From NCBI GenBank assembly GCA_902803265.1, contig CADCPD010000149.1, positions 1 to 24,233 of the forward strand: 24,233 bases of DNA. The letters are read 5' to 3'. Position 1 is the stretch's first letter; each line of letters starts with the position of its first letter. The position numbers were made by a program, and so were the translations under genes. This document shows positions 15,906 through 23,572 of this stretch, one piece after another. The notes under the pieces are model-generated. The model was not told where the DNA came from. It saw only the letters and a list, made by a program, of their open reading frames with translations, and did not search any database. This DNA is from an uncultured bacterium. Its GTDB lineage: Bacteria; Cyanobacteriota; Vampirovibrionia; Gastranaerophilales; Gastranaerophilaceae.

Positions 15906-17306
15906 ATGCACAAAGAAGTTATAAATAGTATTTTAGAAAAACAAAAAAAGGGAATTGTCTTTGAATTTCCACAACAATGCCAGACTTTGCAAACTTACGA
16001 AATAAGATATTCTGCAGTAGACACTCTTGGTGATTTATTATTTACGAATAACAATTCCGTTATTTATAGAGGAATAAAAAAAGAGAGTCTTAATAAATTT
16101 ATAGAACTTTATGAAACAGGAATTTTACAAACTTTTGTTGAATATAACTTTATACCTAAATTTAAAATTTCAAATTATAGATTAGATAATTACTCGATAA
16201 TACTTGAAATTGAAAAACTAAGAGTTATTTATCCTTATTTTTGGTCTTACTCGATGATTAAAGCAGAAGCAATTTTAAAATTAAATCTTATAGAAATTCT
16301 TGATTATTTTGGATACGGACTTGTTGACGGACATAGTTCAAATGCAACATTCAAAGATGGAAAGCCTATTTTTTTCGACTTTGGAAGCTTTGCCAAAGGT
16401 ATAAAAAGCGATTATGCTAAACTTGAAATTATAAGATCTAACATTTTACCATTAATTATGATGAGTATAAAAAAATCTTACTTTCCTAGATATAAATTAT
16501 TAGGCGATAGTCCTGAAAAAATATTACCCGGTGTTGACTTTGAAAGATCTTTTGAAGTTAAAAATGCTATAAAGAAATTCAGAAATATTTTAAATTGTAA
16601 TCTAGTAAATAATGTTTTAAATAAAAAAACAATAAAATCTGGTTTTGTTAATAAACTGTTCAATTTTGAAACTACCCATAAAAAATACAAAACTCCTTGG
16701 AAAAACTATTATCCTGAAACTCATCCTGATAAAAAAGTTTCAGGCAGATTTAAAAAAGTTATTGAAAAAATCAATGAATATTGTTCTGATTGTAAAACTT
16801 TTCTCGATTTAGCAGGAAATAAAGGATATCTCGCATATTGGGTAAAAAATAATACGAATATTCAAGATGTAAGTTCAAGTGATTATGATACTTTGGCTAT
16901 TGAAAGCGGAATTAAAATTTTTAAAGATGACGGTATTAATTTCTATGTTTTAAATTGTATGTCTCCTTTTCTTAATATACAAAATTTTAAATCTGATATA
17001 GTTTGCGCTATGGCAGTTACACATCACTTGCTTTTAACTCAAAAAATAGATATTAATTATATGTTTAATACGTTAAAAAGTTATGTTGGAAAATATATTT
17101 TTATTGAATTTTGCCCTCTTGGGATGTATTCATTAGATAATCCGGATGTAAAACCTGAAGTTCCGGACTTTTACACTATCGAATGGTTTGAAGAATATTT
17201 TAAAAAACATTTTGAACTTATCAATAAAGAAGTAATTGAAAAAGTAAATATAAAAGGTGAAACCTTTGACCACAGAATTTTATATGTTGGCAAAATTTAT
17301 TCTTAA
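15906..17306 (+). CDS. Kinase-like/methyltransferase two-domain protein (NoeA-like)
   Basis: 466 residues. The N-terminal half (about 30-240) resembles a degenerate kinase-like fold: Y-R-G then G-L-V-D-G-H-S-S-N (138-146) and K-P-I-F-F-D-F-G-S-F (153-162), comparable to the catalytic HxDxxxxN and DFG regions. The C-terminal half is a class I SAM methyltransferase: F-L-D-L-A-G-N-K-G-Y (299-308), S-S-S-D-Y-D near 345, and A-V-T-H-H-L-L. This architecture is like methyltransferases related to nodulation protein NoeA, found in polysaccharide clusters. It probably methylates (and perhaps senses or phosphorylates) a glycan or lipid carrier. No ribosome binding site precedes the ATG. Its end overlaps the convergent GT2 gene by 4 nt. 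Confidence 0.7.
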   Translation: MHKEVINSILEKQKKGIVFEFPQQCQTLQTYEIRYSAVDTLGDLLFTNNNSVIYRGIKKESLNKFIELYETGILQTFVEYNFIPKFKISNYRLDNYSIILEIEKLRVIYPYFWSYSMIKAEAILKLNLIEILDYFGYGLVDGHSSNATFKDGKPIFFDFGSFAKGIKSDYAKLEIIRSNILPLIMMSIKKSYFPRYKLLGDSPEKILPGVDFERSFEVKNAIKKFRNILNCNLVNNVLNKKTIKSGFVNKLFNFETTHKKYKTPWKNYYPETHPDKKVSGRFKKVIEKINEYCSDCKTFLDLAGNKGYLAYWVKNNTNIQDVSSSDYDTLAIESGIKIFKDDGINFYVLNCMSPFLNIQNFKSDIVCAMAVTHHLLLTQKIDINYMFNTLKSYVGKYIFIEFCPLGMYSLDNPDVKPEVPDFYTIEWFEEYFKKHFELINKEVIEKVNIKGETFDHRILYVGKIYS

Positions 17307-18331
17307 ATTGTATCAAAATAATCAATTTTAAGAACCCATTTTAACAATTCCGGATCCTTCTCAACTTCTGCTTTGTGAAAATCAAAACCTTCTTGGTATG
17401 ATTTTTGGTATTCTTCATTAATGTGTAGATAAGTTTGATAACTTTTATTGAATTTATTAAATTTATCAATTACCGGTTTAATTATTTTATTGTATTTCTT
17501 TCTAAAATAAGGTAATTTGACTATATCAATATTTTCATTTGGTTTAAAATTATAATAATCAAAACCATTTTCTTTTCTAATCTCCGAAAAAGAATCAGAA
17601 ACTCCTTGATAAAAAGCTCTTTTTTTAAAATATTCTAATGTCATTCTATTTTTAGGGACAAAATGATGAATTAAAATCTTAGGATTAAATAATGCATAAT
17701 ATCCTTCTTTGTTAAGTTTAAGAGATAATGCAGTTTCGCCGTCGCCTTGATATCTTTGCTTATCTTTCGGTACAACATCAGGATTAAAACCACCATATTT
17801 TAAAACGCTATCTTTTCTAACTATAAAATTACAACCAAAAACATATAGTGTCGGTAGTTTATGATTATCAATATTAAAATCAATTAAGCTTAATTTATCC
17901 ATGTATTTGCCATATTGAGTTTCAATCCAAAAATATTTTAACCATGCAGGGGGATTTACTTCATATAAAGGTAAATTATTACCTCCGGCAAGCACAACTT
18001 TTTCATCATTAAATGTTTTTTCTATTTCAACAAGCCAATTTTTATCAACAAAACTATCATCATCTATATAACAAAGAATTTTCCCTTGGGATTCTTTTAA
18101 ACCTCTCAATCTTCCTGCAAGCTGACCATAGTTGTCTTCTTGAAAATATTTTAAATTTGGTATTTTATCTTTAAAGGATTCTATAACATCATAAAAATTT
18201 TCATTTGAAACATTATGAACAATTATAACTTCATATTCTTCTTTAGGTTTATTAATTACACTTATATACTTTAAGCACTCATTCGTAAGCGTTTTATTGC
18301 AGGTAGGAACTATAATGCTATATTTAACCAT
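17303..18331 (-). CDS. GT2-family glycosyltransferase
   Basis: GT-A fold, inverting. The N-terminus K-Y-S-I-I-V-P-T-C-N-K is the start of the nucleotide-binding domain. N-Y-G-Q-L-A-G-R-L-R-G-L precedes the metal-binding C-Y-I-D-D-D-S-F. The later G-G-F-N-P-D and Q-G-D-G-E-T-A-L-S contain the acidic residues expected of the catalytic base region. The C-terminal about 100 residues are charged and probably helical, without membrane segments, so the enzyme is cytosolic or peripheral. I prefer the ATG at 18331; the frame can extend to a TTG at 18343. It points away from the recombinase gene's upstream region, on the same strand, with a 160-nt gap holding palindromes. Confidence 0.87.
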   Translation of the reverse strand: MVKYSIIVPTCNKTLTNECLKYISVINKPKEEYEVIIVHNVSNENFYDVIESFKDKIPNLKYFQEDNYGQLAGRLRGLKESQGKILCYIDDDSFVDKNWLVEIEKTFNDEKVVLAGGNNLPLYEVNPPAWLKYFWIETQYGKYMDKLSLIDFNIDNHKLPTLYVFGCNFIVRKDSVLKYGGFNPDVVPKDKQRYQGDGETALSLKLNKEGYYALFNPKILIHHFVPKNRMTLEYFKKRAFYQGVSDSFSEIRKENGFDYYNFKPNENIDIVKLPYFRKKYNKIIKPVIDKFNKFNKSYQTYLHINEEYQKSYQEGFDFHKAEVEKDPELLKWVLKIDYFDTI

Positions 18332-18429
18332 AATCGTAGCCAATCATTTTAATAATTGTTCCGTAATAATTGCTATAAGAATTGCTCAAAAATCTTATAA
18401 ATTTCTTGCAAAGATACTTTCTTTGGTGC

Positions 18430-18448
18430 ACATTTTTAAAAAATGTTG
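18430..18448 (-). repeat. Left copy of 19-nt inverted repeat flanking the recombinase gene
   Basis: On the minus strand this reads CAACATTTTTTAAAAATGT, identical to the plus-strand sequence at 19099-19117. The unit is itself nearly palindromic. It lies 43 nt beyond the recombinase stop codon. Confidence 0.7.
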
Positions 18449-18452
18449 TACG

Positions 18453-18474
18453 GTAACGCCATATTAGCATACCT
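18453..18474. repeat. Imperfect hairpin downstream of the recombinase gene
   Basis: GGTA (18453-18456) pairs with TACC (18471-18474), and an inner GC pair set is possible around a small internal loop. It lies between the 19-nt repeat and the recombinase stop, where GTTGTAC and ACAACGTTA also echo each other (18446-18451 and 18486-18494). It could be part of an attachment site; the evidence is weak. Confidence 0.3.
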
Positions 18475-18491
18475 AAACACATAAGACAACG

Positions 18492-19034
18492 TTATAGAAT
18501 AAATTGTAAATATTTATTATCGATTTCTTCTTGCTCTAATCCGATATATCTTAATGTAACATTTGGAGTTGAATGGTTGAAAATTTTTTGAAGTAAAATT
18601 ATATCTTTAAATTTTTTATAAAAATGATATCCGAAAGTCTTTCTTAATGTATGTGTTCCGATATTTATGTTAATATTTGTCTCAATACAGGCTTTATTTA
18701 GAATTTTGTATGCCGTAAATCTATCCATTCTGTTATTATATATCGTTTGAAATAATGCACTATTAATGTCTTTATCTTTAGTATAATTACCAAGTAAAAT
18801 TTTTAATTTTGCATTAAGAGGAAACCTTTTATATTTGCCAGTCTTTTTTTCATAAATTTCAATATAATTTTTATTTTTTACGTTTTTTACATTTAATCTT
18901 AAAATGTCGGATATTCTAAGACCACAATTAATTCCCAGACAAAATAACACGTAATCTCTCTTGCTTTTTTTATAAAAATATTCTTTTAATTTTTTTAAAT
19001 CAGACTTGTTTTTAATTGGATCTACACAGCTCAT
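18492..19034 (-). CDS. Short tyrosine recombinase (catalytic domain only)
   Basis: 180 residues with a complete tyrosine-recombinase active site: R40 (G-L-R-I-S-D-I-L), K64 (E-K-K-T-G), H128-T-L-R131 (then K-T-F-G-Y-H), H154 (F-N-H-S-T-P) and nucleophile Y163 (L-R-Y-I-G). The usual N-terminal core-binding SAM-like domain is absent. The opening P-I-K-N-K-S-D-L-K-K-L-K-E-Y-F matches a family of roughly 180-190 aa stand-alone integrases, so this is not a truncation. AAAGGGA lies about 8 nt before the ATG. The gene is bracketed by 19-nt inverted repeats at 18430-18448 and 19099-19117, which could be its recombination targets. It may catalyse inversion or integration within the glycan locus; which one is unknown. 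Confidence 0.9.
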   Translation of the reverse strand: MSCVDPIKNKSDLKKLKEYFYKKSKRDYVLFCLGINCGLRISDILRLNVKNVKNKNYIEIYEKKTGKYKRFPLNAKLKILLGNYTKDKDINSALFQTIYNNRMDRFTAYKILNKACIETNININIGTHTLRKTFGYHFYKKFKDIILLQKIFNHSTPNVTLRYIGLEQEEIDNKYLQFIL

Positions 19035-19073
19035 ACAATTTCCCTTTCTTTTATTTGCATAGTTTTAAAAATT

Positions 19074-19083
19074 AAAAATGTTG
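19074..19083 (-). repeat. Half copy of the recombinase-flanking repeat
   Basis: AAAAATGTTG here is the reverse complement of CAACATTTTT at 19099-19108, separated by 15 nt. It could pair with the full copy as a 10-bp stem extended by two GC pairs beyond one mismatch. It lies between the recombinase start codon and the right repeat copy. Confidence 0.55.
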
Positions 19084-19098
19084 ACCAGATAATATGGG

Positions 19099-19117
19099 CA
19101 ACATTTTTTAAAAATGT
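19099..19117 (+). repeat. Right copy of 19-nt inverted repeat flanking the recombinase gene
   Basis: CAACATTTTTTAAAAATGT matches the minus strand at 18430-18448 exactly. Extended by one base it forms AACATTTTT-T-AAAAATGTT, a 9-bp palindrome around one central base. It lies 65 nt upstream of the recombinase start and 65 nt before the divergent phosphotransferase start, so it could also act as an operator for both. Confidence 0.7.
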
Positions 19118-19181
19118 TATCCAAATAAAAAAATACTCAACATAAGTAAAAAACAAAAATCAGCTTGCCTAAAAAAACGTA

Positions 19182-20009
19182 ATGAAAATAAGAATATTAT
19201 TTGAGAAATTATATATAAAATTTATTTGTAAGCAAAAAATTAATTATCTTCCATCTTCTCTAATCGAACACTACCCACTAATTGCAGGAAACAAATTTTA
19301 TAAATTTGCTTTTAGGAATGAGGAATTTTTTTATTTTGAAAAATCTAATATCCAATATTTAAAAAATTTAAATGGGGTTGCAAAATATATTCCAGAATAT
19401 GAATACCATTTTAAATATTTCAAAACTGATAAACTTAATCTAATAAAAAATAAAGACGAACATTTAAAATATGCTGAAGAAATATTAACTGCTTTTAAAA
19501 AATACGGAGAATATAAATATACAAAACTTGAAGATTTAGAATTTATCAATAAGGGTCTTCTATTAATAAAAGCAATAACAAATGAAAAAACCTATCAGCA
19601 TTATAAAAATAGAGTCATTGACATATTAAGCAAGACTAAATTTAGAATAGGTATATGTCATGGGGATTTTCATCCGAAAAATCTTTTAAAAAATGACAAA
19701 TCACCAATATTAATTGATTTTGACTGCGTACGAAAATCTTCTATACAAGAATTTGACTGTTTATATTTTGTTGTACAGTCAATGATAGATTATGATTATG
19801 AAAATATATGGTGGCACAAAGCTATCACGTATGATATATCAGGATACCATGATTTTGTTTCAAAATTTATAGATAACTCAATTAACATGGAAGATTTGAA
19901 ATTGATATTTTCAATAGACAGAATAGGACAAGACAGCAAATATTATCCAAAAATACAAAACAATCCTATAAATGATATTATAGAATATTTAGAAACAGCT
20001 CTTGCTTAA
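19182..20009 (+). CDS. APH/choline-kinase-like phosphotransferase
   Basis: 275 residues. The kinase catalytic loop is I-C-H160-G-D162-F-H-P-K-N-L and the metal-binding motif is L-I-D-F-D-C-V (about 175-181), as in aminoglycoside/choline/homoserine kinase-like enzymes (PF01636). The N-terminal lobe is short and divergent, with no clear glycine-rich loop. In this setting it more likely phosphorylates a sugar, choline/ethanolamine-like group or lipid carrier than an antibiotic. No Shine-Dalgarno sequence is evident before the ATG. It is divergent from the recombinase gene and convergent with the GT-like gene ending at 20053. The substrate is not recognisable. Confidence 0.75.
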   Translation: MKIRILFEKLYIKFICKQKINYLPSSLIEHYPLIAGNKFYKFAFRNEEFFYFEKSNIQYLKNLNGVAKYIPEYEYHFKYFKTDKLNLIKNKDEHLKYAEEILTAFKKYGEYKYTKLEDLEFINKGLLLIKAITNEKTYQHYKNRVIDILSKTKFRIGICHGDFHPKNLLKNDKSPILIDFDCVRKSSIQEFDCLYFVVQSMIDYDYENIWWHKAITYDISGYHDFVSKFIDNSINMEDLKLIFSIDRIGQDSKYYPKIQNNPINDIIEYLETALA

Positions 20010-20052
20010 TCAATTCCTTTTGATAAGTGCTTATATACAATTCAATGTTATA

Positions 20053-21120
20053 TTATTTATTTTTATCCTTTTTATTATATGAAATTTTAATTGTATTGAA
20101 AAACACTAAAGTTCTTTTATTGCCTTGTTTTTCTTTTCTTAATAAAAAGTATTTGATTTTAGAATTTAAAGAAGGATTGCATTCACCGTATTTGACATAA
20201 TTAAGTAAAGTTTTCCTTATAACATTATTAGAAGTTCTATTTGATAATCCCAACTTATTTTTAAAATTTTCAATATTTTCTAAAGACATTTCAACATTAG
20301 GATAAATAGGCAAATTGTTTTTAAAAAAACACATATTTTTCATGCAATAATCAGAACTTGTATATTCATTAGCAGATTTATAACCGGATATATTTGAAAA
20401 ATCCTTAAAATTTTCACCTTCTATCTGTCCTTTTTTTGTTTCATTGGCATATATAAAAACTTTTAAACCCAAATCAACACAATAAAATATATTTGAACCA
20501 CTAAAAGAATTTGTAGTAGAATACTTGTGATGTTTAATAATTTCATAAAAATTATCGACAAAATCAGGATCATTAGCATGTCCTGCTGTATATACATTAA
20601 ACCCTTTTTTAATAAATGGAATATGTCTGTTTTTTAATAAATCATTATAATACATGCATATATTTATTGGTTTGAATTCATCAGGTAATTCAAGCAACTT
20701 TTCTGCATATTCATCCCAATCCACATTTGTATCCATTACTGTACATGAATGATACGGGAATACAATTGTGCCTTTTGCATTTTCATCCTGTTTTATATTC
20801 TTTAATTCTTTATACCTTACAAAAGAAGAACCAAAACAAAAAGTTTTACCTTTATCAGCACCTTTTTCAAGTAAATAATTTAATTCATCAATATTATTTA
20901 GTAATACCGGCTCTTTATATAATAACGCATAATCTTTTTCTTCATGCGGAGAAACATGAATACCATGATAAACATATGCTTTTATATTTATTTTTGATGG
21001 AATATCCAAAATTTCTTGAATAATTTTCCTTGCACTATAAAAATCTAAATCATACGGTTTATAAAGTGTATTTTTTATTTTATCTATCTCTTTATCCAAA
21101 TCGTAATTATAGAAATCCAC
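20053..21120 (-). CDS. Putative surface-polysaccharide glycosyltransferase (GT-B-like, poorly characterised)
   Basis: 355 residues. I do not recognise a named family with certainty. The middle part has G-T-I-V-F-P-Y-H-S-C-T, then P-I-N-I-C-M-Y-Y-N-D, G-F-N-V-Y-T-A-G-H, and T-N-S-F-S-G-S-N-I-F-Y-C-V-D-L-G-L-K-V-F-I-Y. The order (domain switch, short hydrophobic strands, then a small-residue motif and 'lG-kv-i') is that of the C-terminal nucleotide-sugar domain of GT-B transferases from capsule and sialic-acid clusters. The C-terminal V-F-F-N-T-I-K-I-S-Y-N-K-K resembles short tails seen on O-antigen and capsule transferases. The start is a GTG at 21120 with GGAG 7 nt upstream. A nonulosonic-acid transferase is an attractive but unproven idea. 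Confidence 0.6.
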   Translation of the reverse strand: MDFYNYDLDKEIDKIKNTLYKPYDLDFYSARKIIQEILDIPSKINIKAYVYHGIHVSPHEEKDYALLYKEPVLLNNIDELNYLLEKGADKGKTFCFGSSFVRYKELKNIKQDENAKGTIVFPYHSCTVMDTNVDWDEYAEKLLELPDEFKPINICMYYNDLLKNRHIPFIKKGFNVYTAGHANDPDFVDNFYEIIKHHKYSTTNSFSGSNIFYCVDLGLKVFIYANETKKGQIEGENFKDFSNISGYKSANEYTSSDYCMKNMCFFKNNLPIYPNVEMSLENIENFKNKLGLSNRTSNNVIRKTLLNYVKYGECNPSLNSKIKYFLLRKEKQGNKRTLVFFNTIKISYNKKDKNK

Positions 21121-21140
21121 AAAAAACTCCTTATAGAAGA

Positions 21141-21146
21141 ATTATA
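21141..21146 (-). promoter_or_regulatory. Putative -10 box for the GT-like gene
   Basis: TATAAT on the minus strand, about 20 nt upstream of the GTG start at 21120, with the ribosome binding site between them. No clear -35. Confidence 0.35.
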
Positions 21147-21202
21147 TAACAAATATTATTTAACATTCATAATGAAAATTTTTAAAATTTAACAAATTCA
21201 TT

Positions 21203-21231
21203 TTTTCAAATAATTATGTTATAAATATAAT
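21203..21231 (+). promoter_or_regulatory. Putative promoter of dapL
   Basis: TTTTCA (21203-21208) and TATAAT (21226-21231) are 17 nt apart and lie about 65 nt before the dapL start. A perfect TTGACA at 21238-21243 is also present but has no matching -10 at normal spacing. Confidence 0.35.
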
Positions 21232-21295
21232 ATTGTTTTGACAAACTTTATTGAATCTATCTGCACAATAGAATCAGCACAAGTGAGGTCAAAGT

Positions 21296-22477
21296 ATGAA
21301 TGTAAATAAAAATTATAAAAATTTAAATGAAAGCTATCTTTTTTCAAACATTGCAAAAAAGGTTAATGATTTTGCTTTAAAAAATTCTGATATGGAAATA
21401 ATTAAACTGGGTATTGGTGATGTTACTTTACCCTTATGTCCTGCTATTATTGAGGCCTTGCACAATGCTGTCGATGAAATGGCAAGAAAAGAAACTTTTA
21501 AAGGCTATGGTCCTGAACAGGGTTATGATTTTTTAAAAACTTCTATACAAAATTATTACAAAAATTTTGAGGTTTCGCTTGATTTAAACGAAATATTTAT
21601 ATCTGACGGTGCAAAAAGCGATTTGGGAAATATTTTGGACTTATTTGATAAAGATAATTCATGTTTGGTGCCTGATCCGGTTTATCCAGTTTATGTAGAT
21701 ACAAATATGATGGCAGGAAGAAGAATTATTTTTATTGACGCGAATGAAGAAAATGAATTTTTGCCGTTGCCTAATGAAAAAATAAAAGCGGATTTAATAT
21801 ATATTTGCTCTCCAAATAATCCTACGGGTGCGGTTTATAACAAAGAACAACTTAAAAAATGGGTTGATTATGCTTTAAAAAATAATTCAATAATTCTTTT
21901 TGATTCAGCTTACGAAAGTTTTATAGATGATAATAATTTACCAAGAAGCATTTATGAAATAGAAGGTGCTAAAAATTGTGCAATAGAATTTTGTTCTTTC
22001 TCTAAAACTGCAGGTTTTACTGGTACAAGATGCGGTTATACAATTGTTCCGAAGGAATTAGTTTTTGACAATATGAGTCTTAATAAAATGTGGCTTCGCA
22101 GACAAACAACAAAATTTAACGGCGTTCCTTATATTGTTCAAAAAGCCGCCGCCGCTGTCTTTACAGAAGAAGGTCAAAAACAAATCCATGAAAACTTAAA
22201 TTACTATAAACAAAATGCAAAAGTTATAAGCGGAACTCTTGATAAATTAAATATAAAATATACAGGTGGTAAGAACTCACCATATATTTGGCTAAAATGT
22301 CCAAATAATATGAACTCTTGGGATTTCTTTGATTTACTTTTAAATAAAATCGGTGTTGTCGGAACTCCAGGTTCAGGCTTTGGCAAAAATGGTGAAAACT
22401 GGTTCAGATTAACTTCGTTCAATACGCTTGAAAAAACACAAGAAGCTATGGAAAGATTTTATAATTTATTTAAATAA
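21296..22477 (+). CDS. dapL: LL-diaminopimelate aminotransferase
   Basis: Converts tetrahydrodipicolinate directly to LL-diaminopimelate using glutamate, bypassing the acylated DapD/C/E route; used by cyanobacteria and relatives, chlamydiae, plants and some anaerobes. The 393-residue class I/II aminotransferase has L-G-I-G-D-V-T-L-P-L (38-47, typical of DapL), G-Y-G-P-E-Q-G, S-P-N-N-P-T-G (172-178), and S-F-S-K237-T-A-G-F-T-G-T-R-C-G-Y with the PLP lysine. The ATG is preceded by GTGAGG. Its product is the substrate of DapF, encoded on the opposite strand with an 8-nt tail overlap. Together they supply meso-diaminopimelate for lysine and peptidoglycan. Confidence 0.93.
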   Translation: MNVNKNYKNLNESYLFSNIAKKVNDFALKNSDMEIIKLGIGDVTLPLCPAIIEALHNAVDEMARKETFKGYGPEQGYDFLKTSIQNYYKNFEVSLDLNEIFISDGAKSDLGNILDLFDKDNSCLVPDPVYPVYVDTNMMAGRRIIFIDANEENEFLPLPNEKIKADLIYICSPNNPTGAVYNKEQLKKWVDYALKNNSIILFDSAYESFIDDNNLPRSIYEIEGAKNCAIEFCSFSKTAGFTGTRCGYTIVPKELVFDNMSLNKMWLRRQTTKFNGVPYIVQKAAAAVFTEEGQKQIHENLNYYKQNAKVISGTLDKLNIKYTGGKNSPYIWLKCPNNMNSWDFFDLLLNKIGVVGTPGSGFGKNGENWFRLTSFNTLEKTQEAMERFYNLFK

Positions 22478-23315
22478 TTATTTCACCAACAAATGAATAC
22501 TCAGCACAGCCTGTCATATAAACATTATGTTTTGTGTCATTAGTGTTGCCTTGCCATTCTATTTTTAAACTTCCGCCAGGGAGATTTGCTTTTACGGTGT
22601 TATTCAGATACCCGTTTAAAATACCGGCAACAGTAGTTGCGCAAGCTCCTGTTCCACACGCCAAAGTTATCCCGCAGCCACGCTCCCAAACGTTAATAAC
22701 AATTTCATTTCTTAATAAAATTTCAACAAATTCAACATTTGTTTTTTCAGGAAAAAGCTCATCATTTTCTATTATTGAACCGTATTTTAAGGCAAGATTT
22801 TTACTGTCTTTTTCTACAAAAATAACACAGTGAGGATTTCCCATACTAACAACGTTTAAAAGAAATTTTTTATCATCAATAGAATAAGGTATATTCAAAT
22901 TTGTTTCAGTTTTACAAGGTATTTTTTCAGGCTCTAAAACAGGCTCTCCCATGTTTACGCAAACTTCTGTATCGGAAATAATCTTTGGAATAATAATTCC
23001 TGCTTTGGTTTCAACCGAGAACTCTTTTTTATTAATAAAATTTTTATCATAAATATATCTTGCAAAACATCTCATACCGTTACCGCACATTTGAGCGGGA
23101 GTGCCGTCTGAATTATAAAATATCCATGATATATCGGCCTTGTCAGTATTTGGATTTACAACAATAAGTCCGTCTGCACCAATTCCAAAATTACGATTGC
23201 AAAGTTTCAGAGCCAATTTATCTGGTGGTAAATTTGTTTTTTGATATTCTGCGTAATCAAGGATGACAAAATCATTACCAAGACCATTCATTTTTGTAAA
23301 TTTTATATTTGTCAT
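22470..23315 (-). CDS. dapF: Diaminopimelate epimerase
   Basis: Interconverts LL- and meso-diaminopimelate by a two-cysteine mechanism. Both catalytic Cys are in place: C77 in Q-M-C-G-N-G-M-R-C and C220 in L-A-C-G-T-G-A-C-A. The N-terminal F-T-K-M-N-G-L-G-N-D-F and M-G-N-P-H-C are also canonical. Length (281 aa) is normal. The stop codons of dapL and dapF share a perfect palindrome TTATTTAAATAA (22466-22477). The start at 23315 has no ribosome binding site; a minus-strand TATTAT ends 6 nt before it, pointing to a leaderless mRNA. Confidence 0.95.
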   Translation of the reverse strand: MTNIKFTKMNGLGNDFVILDYAEYQKTNLPPDKLALKLCNRNFGIGADGLIVVNPNTDKADISWIFYNSDGTPAQMCGNGMRCFARYIYDKNFINKKEFSVETKAGIIIPKIISDTEVCVNMGEPVLEPEKIPCKTETNLNIPYSIDDKKFLLNVVSMGNPHCVIFVEKDSKNLALKYGSIIENDELFPEKTNVEFVEILLRNEIVINVWERGCGITLACGTGACATTVAGILNGYLNNTVKANLPGGSLKIEWQGNTNDTKHNVYMTGCAEYSFVGEIII

Positions 23316-23321
23316 ACTTTT

Positions 23322-23327
23322 ATAATA
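23322..23327 (-). promoter_or_regulatory. Putative -10 box for a leaderless dapF mRNA
   Basis: TATTAT on the minus strand (23327-23322) is followed by 6 nt and then the ATG at 23315, so transcription would begin at or next to the start codon. No Shine-Dalgarno sequence and no good -35 are seen. Confidence 0.35.
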
Positions 23328-23556
23328 GAAAATTTTTTATTAAAGTTCTACATTTTTATTTATTAAAAACTGTAAAATAGTAGCTTTCAATTAAAATTTT
23401 AATAAATTTTGACAAATATTTTATAAAAATCTAAAAATTTTACTTAAAATTTAAGCAAAATGTATAAAATTTTGCAAAAATCTTTAAAATATAATCAAAA
23501 ATAAAAAACTTTAGAAAACTTAACTATATACATAAATTGACGGTATTTTTCAATAG

Positions 23557-23572
23557 TACGAAAATATTCGTA
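23557..23572. promoter_or_regulatory. Operator-like inverted repeat touching a start codon
   Basis: TACGAA (23557-23562) and TTCGTA (23567-23572) form a perfect inverted repeat with a 4-nt AATA spacer; its last base is the A of the ATG. No ribosome binding site is visible. A TTGACG lies upstream at 23537-23542. The geometry suits a dimeric repressor or a small RNA hairpin at the start codon. Confidence 0.4.

Noticed and set aside
18444..18500. Integron attC-type site next to the recombinase
   Set aside because: GTTATAG and ACAAC only loosely resemble the GTTRRRY and RYYYAAC boxes, and the recombinase lacks integron-integrase length and its extra domain.
19182..20009. Aminoglycoside resistance gene
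   Set aside because: Only the general kinase catalytic motifs match. The setting is surface glycan synthesis, and the N-lobe is unlike known resistance enzymes.
20010..20052. Terminator between the phosphotransferase and the GT-like gene
   Set aside because: Only a 5-bp ATAAG/CTTAT stem with a 2-nt loop is present, too weak to call.
20727..21023. 98-codon open frame on the plus strand
   Set aside because: It lies wholly inside the minus-strand GT-like gene and lacks motifs or a ribosome binding site.
22534..22833. 99-codon open frame on the plus strand
   Set aside because: It is antisense to the catalytic half of dapF, which has both active-site cysteines.
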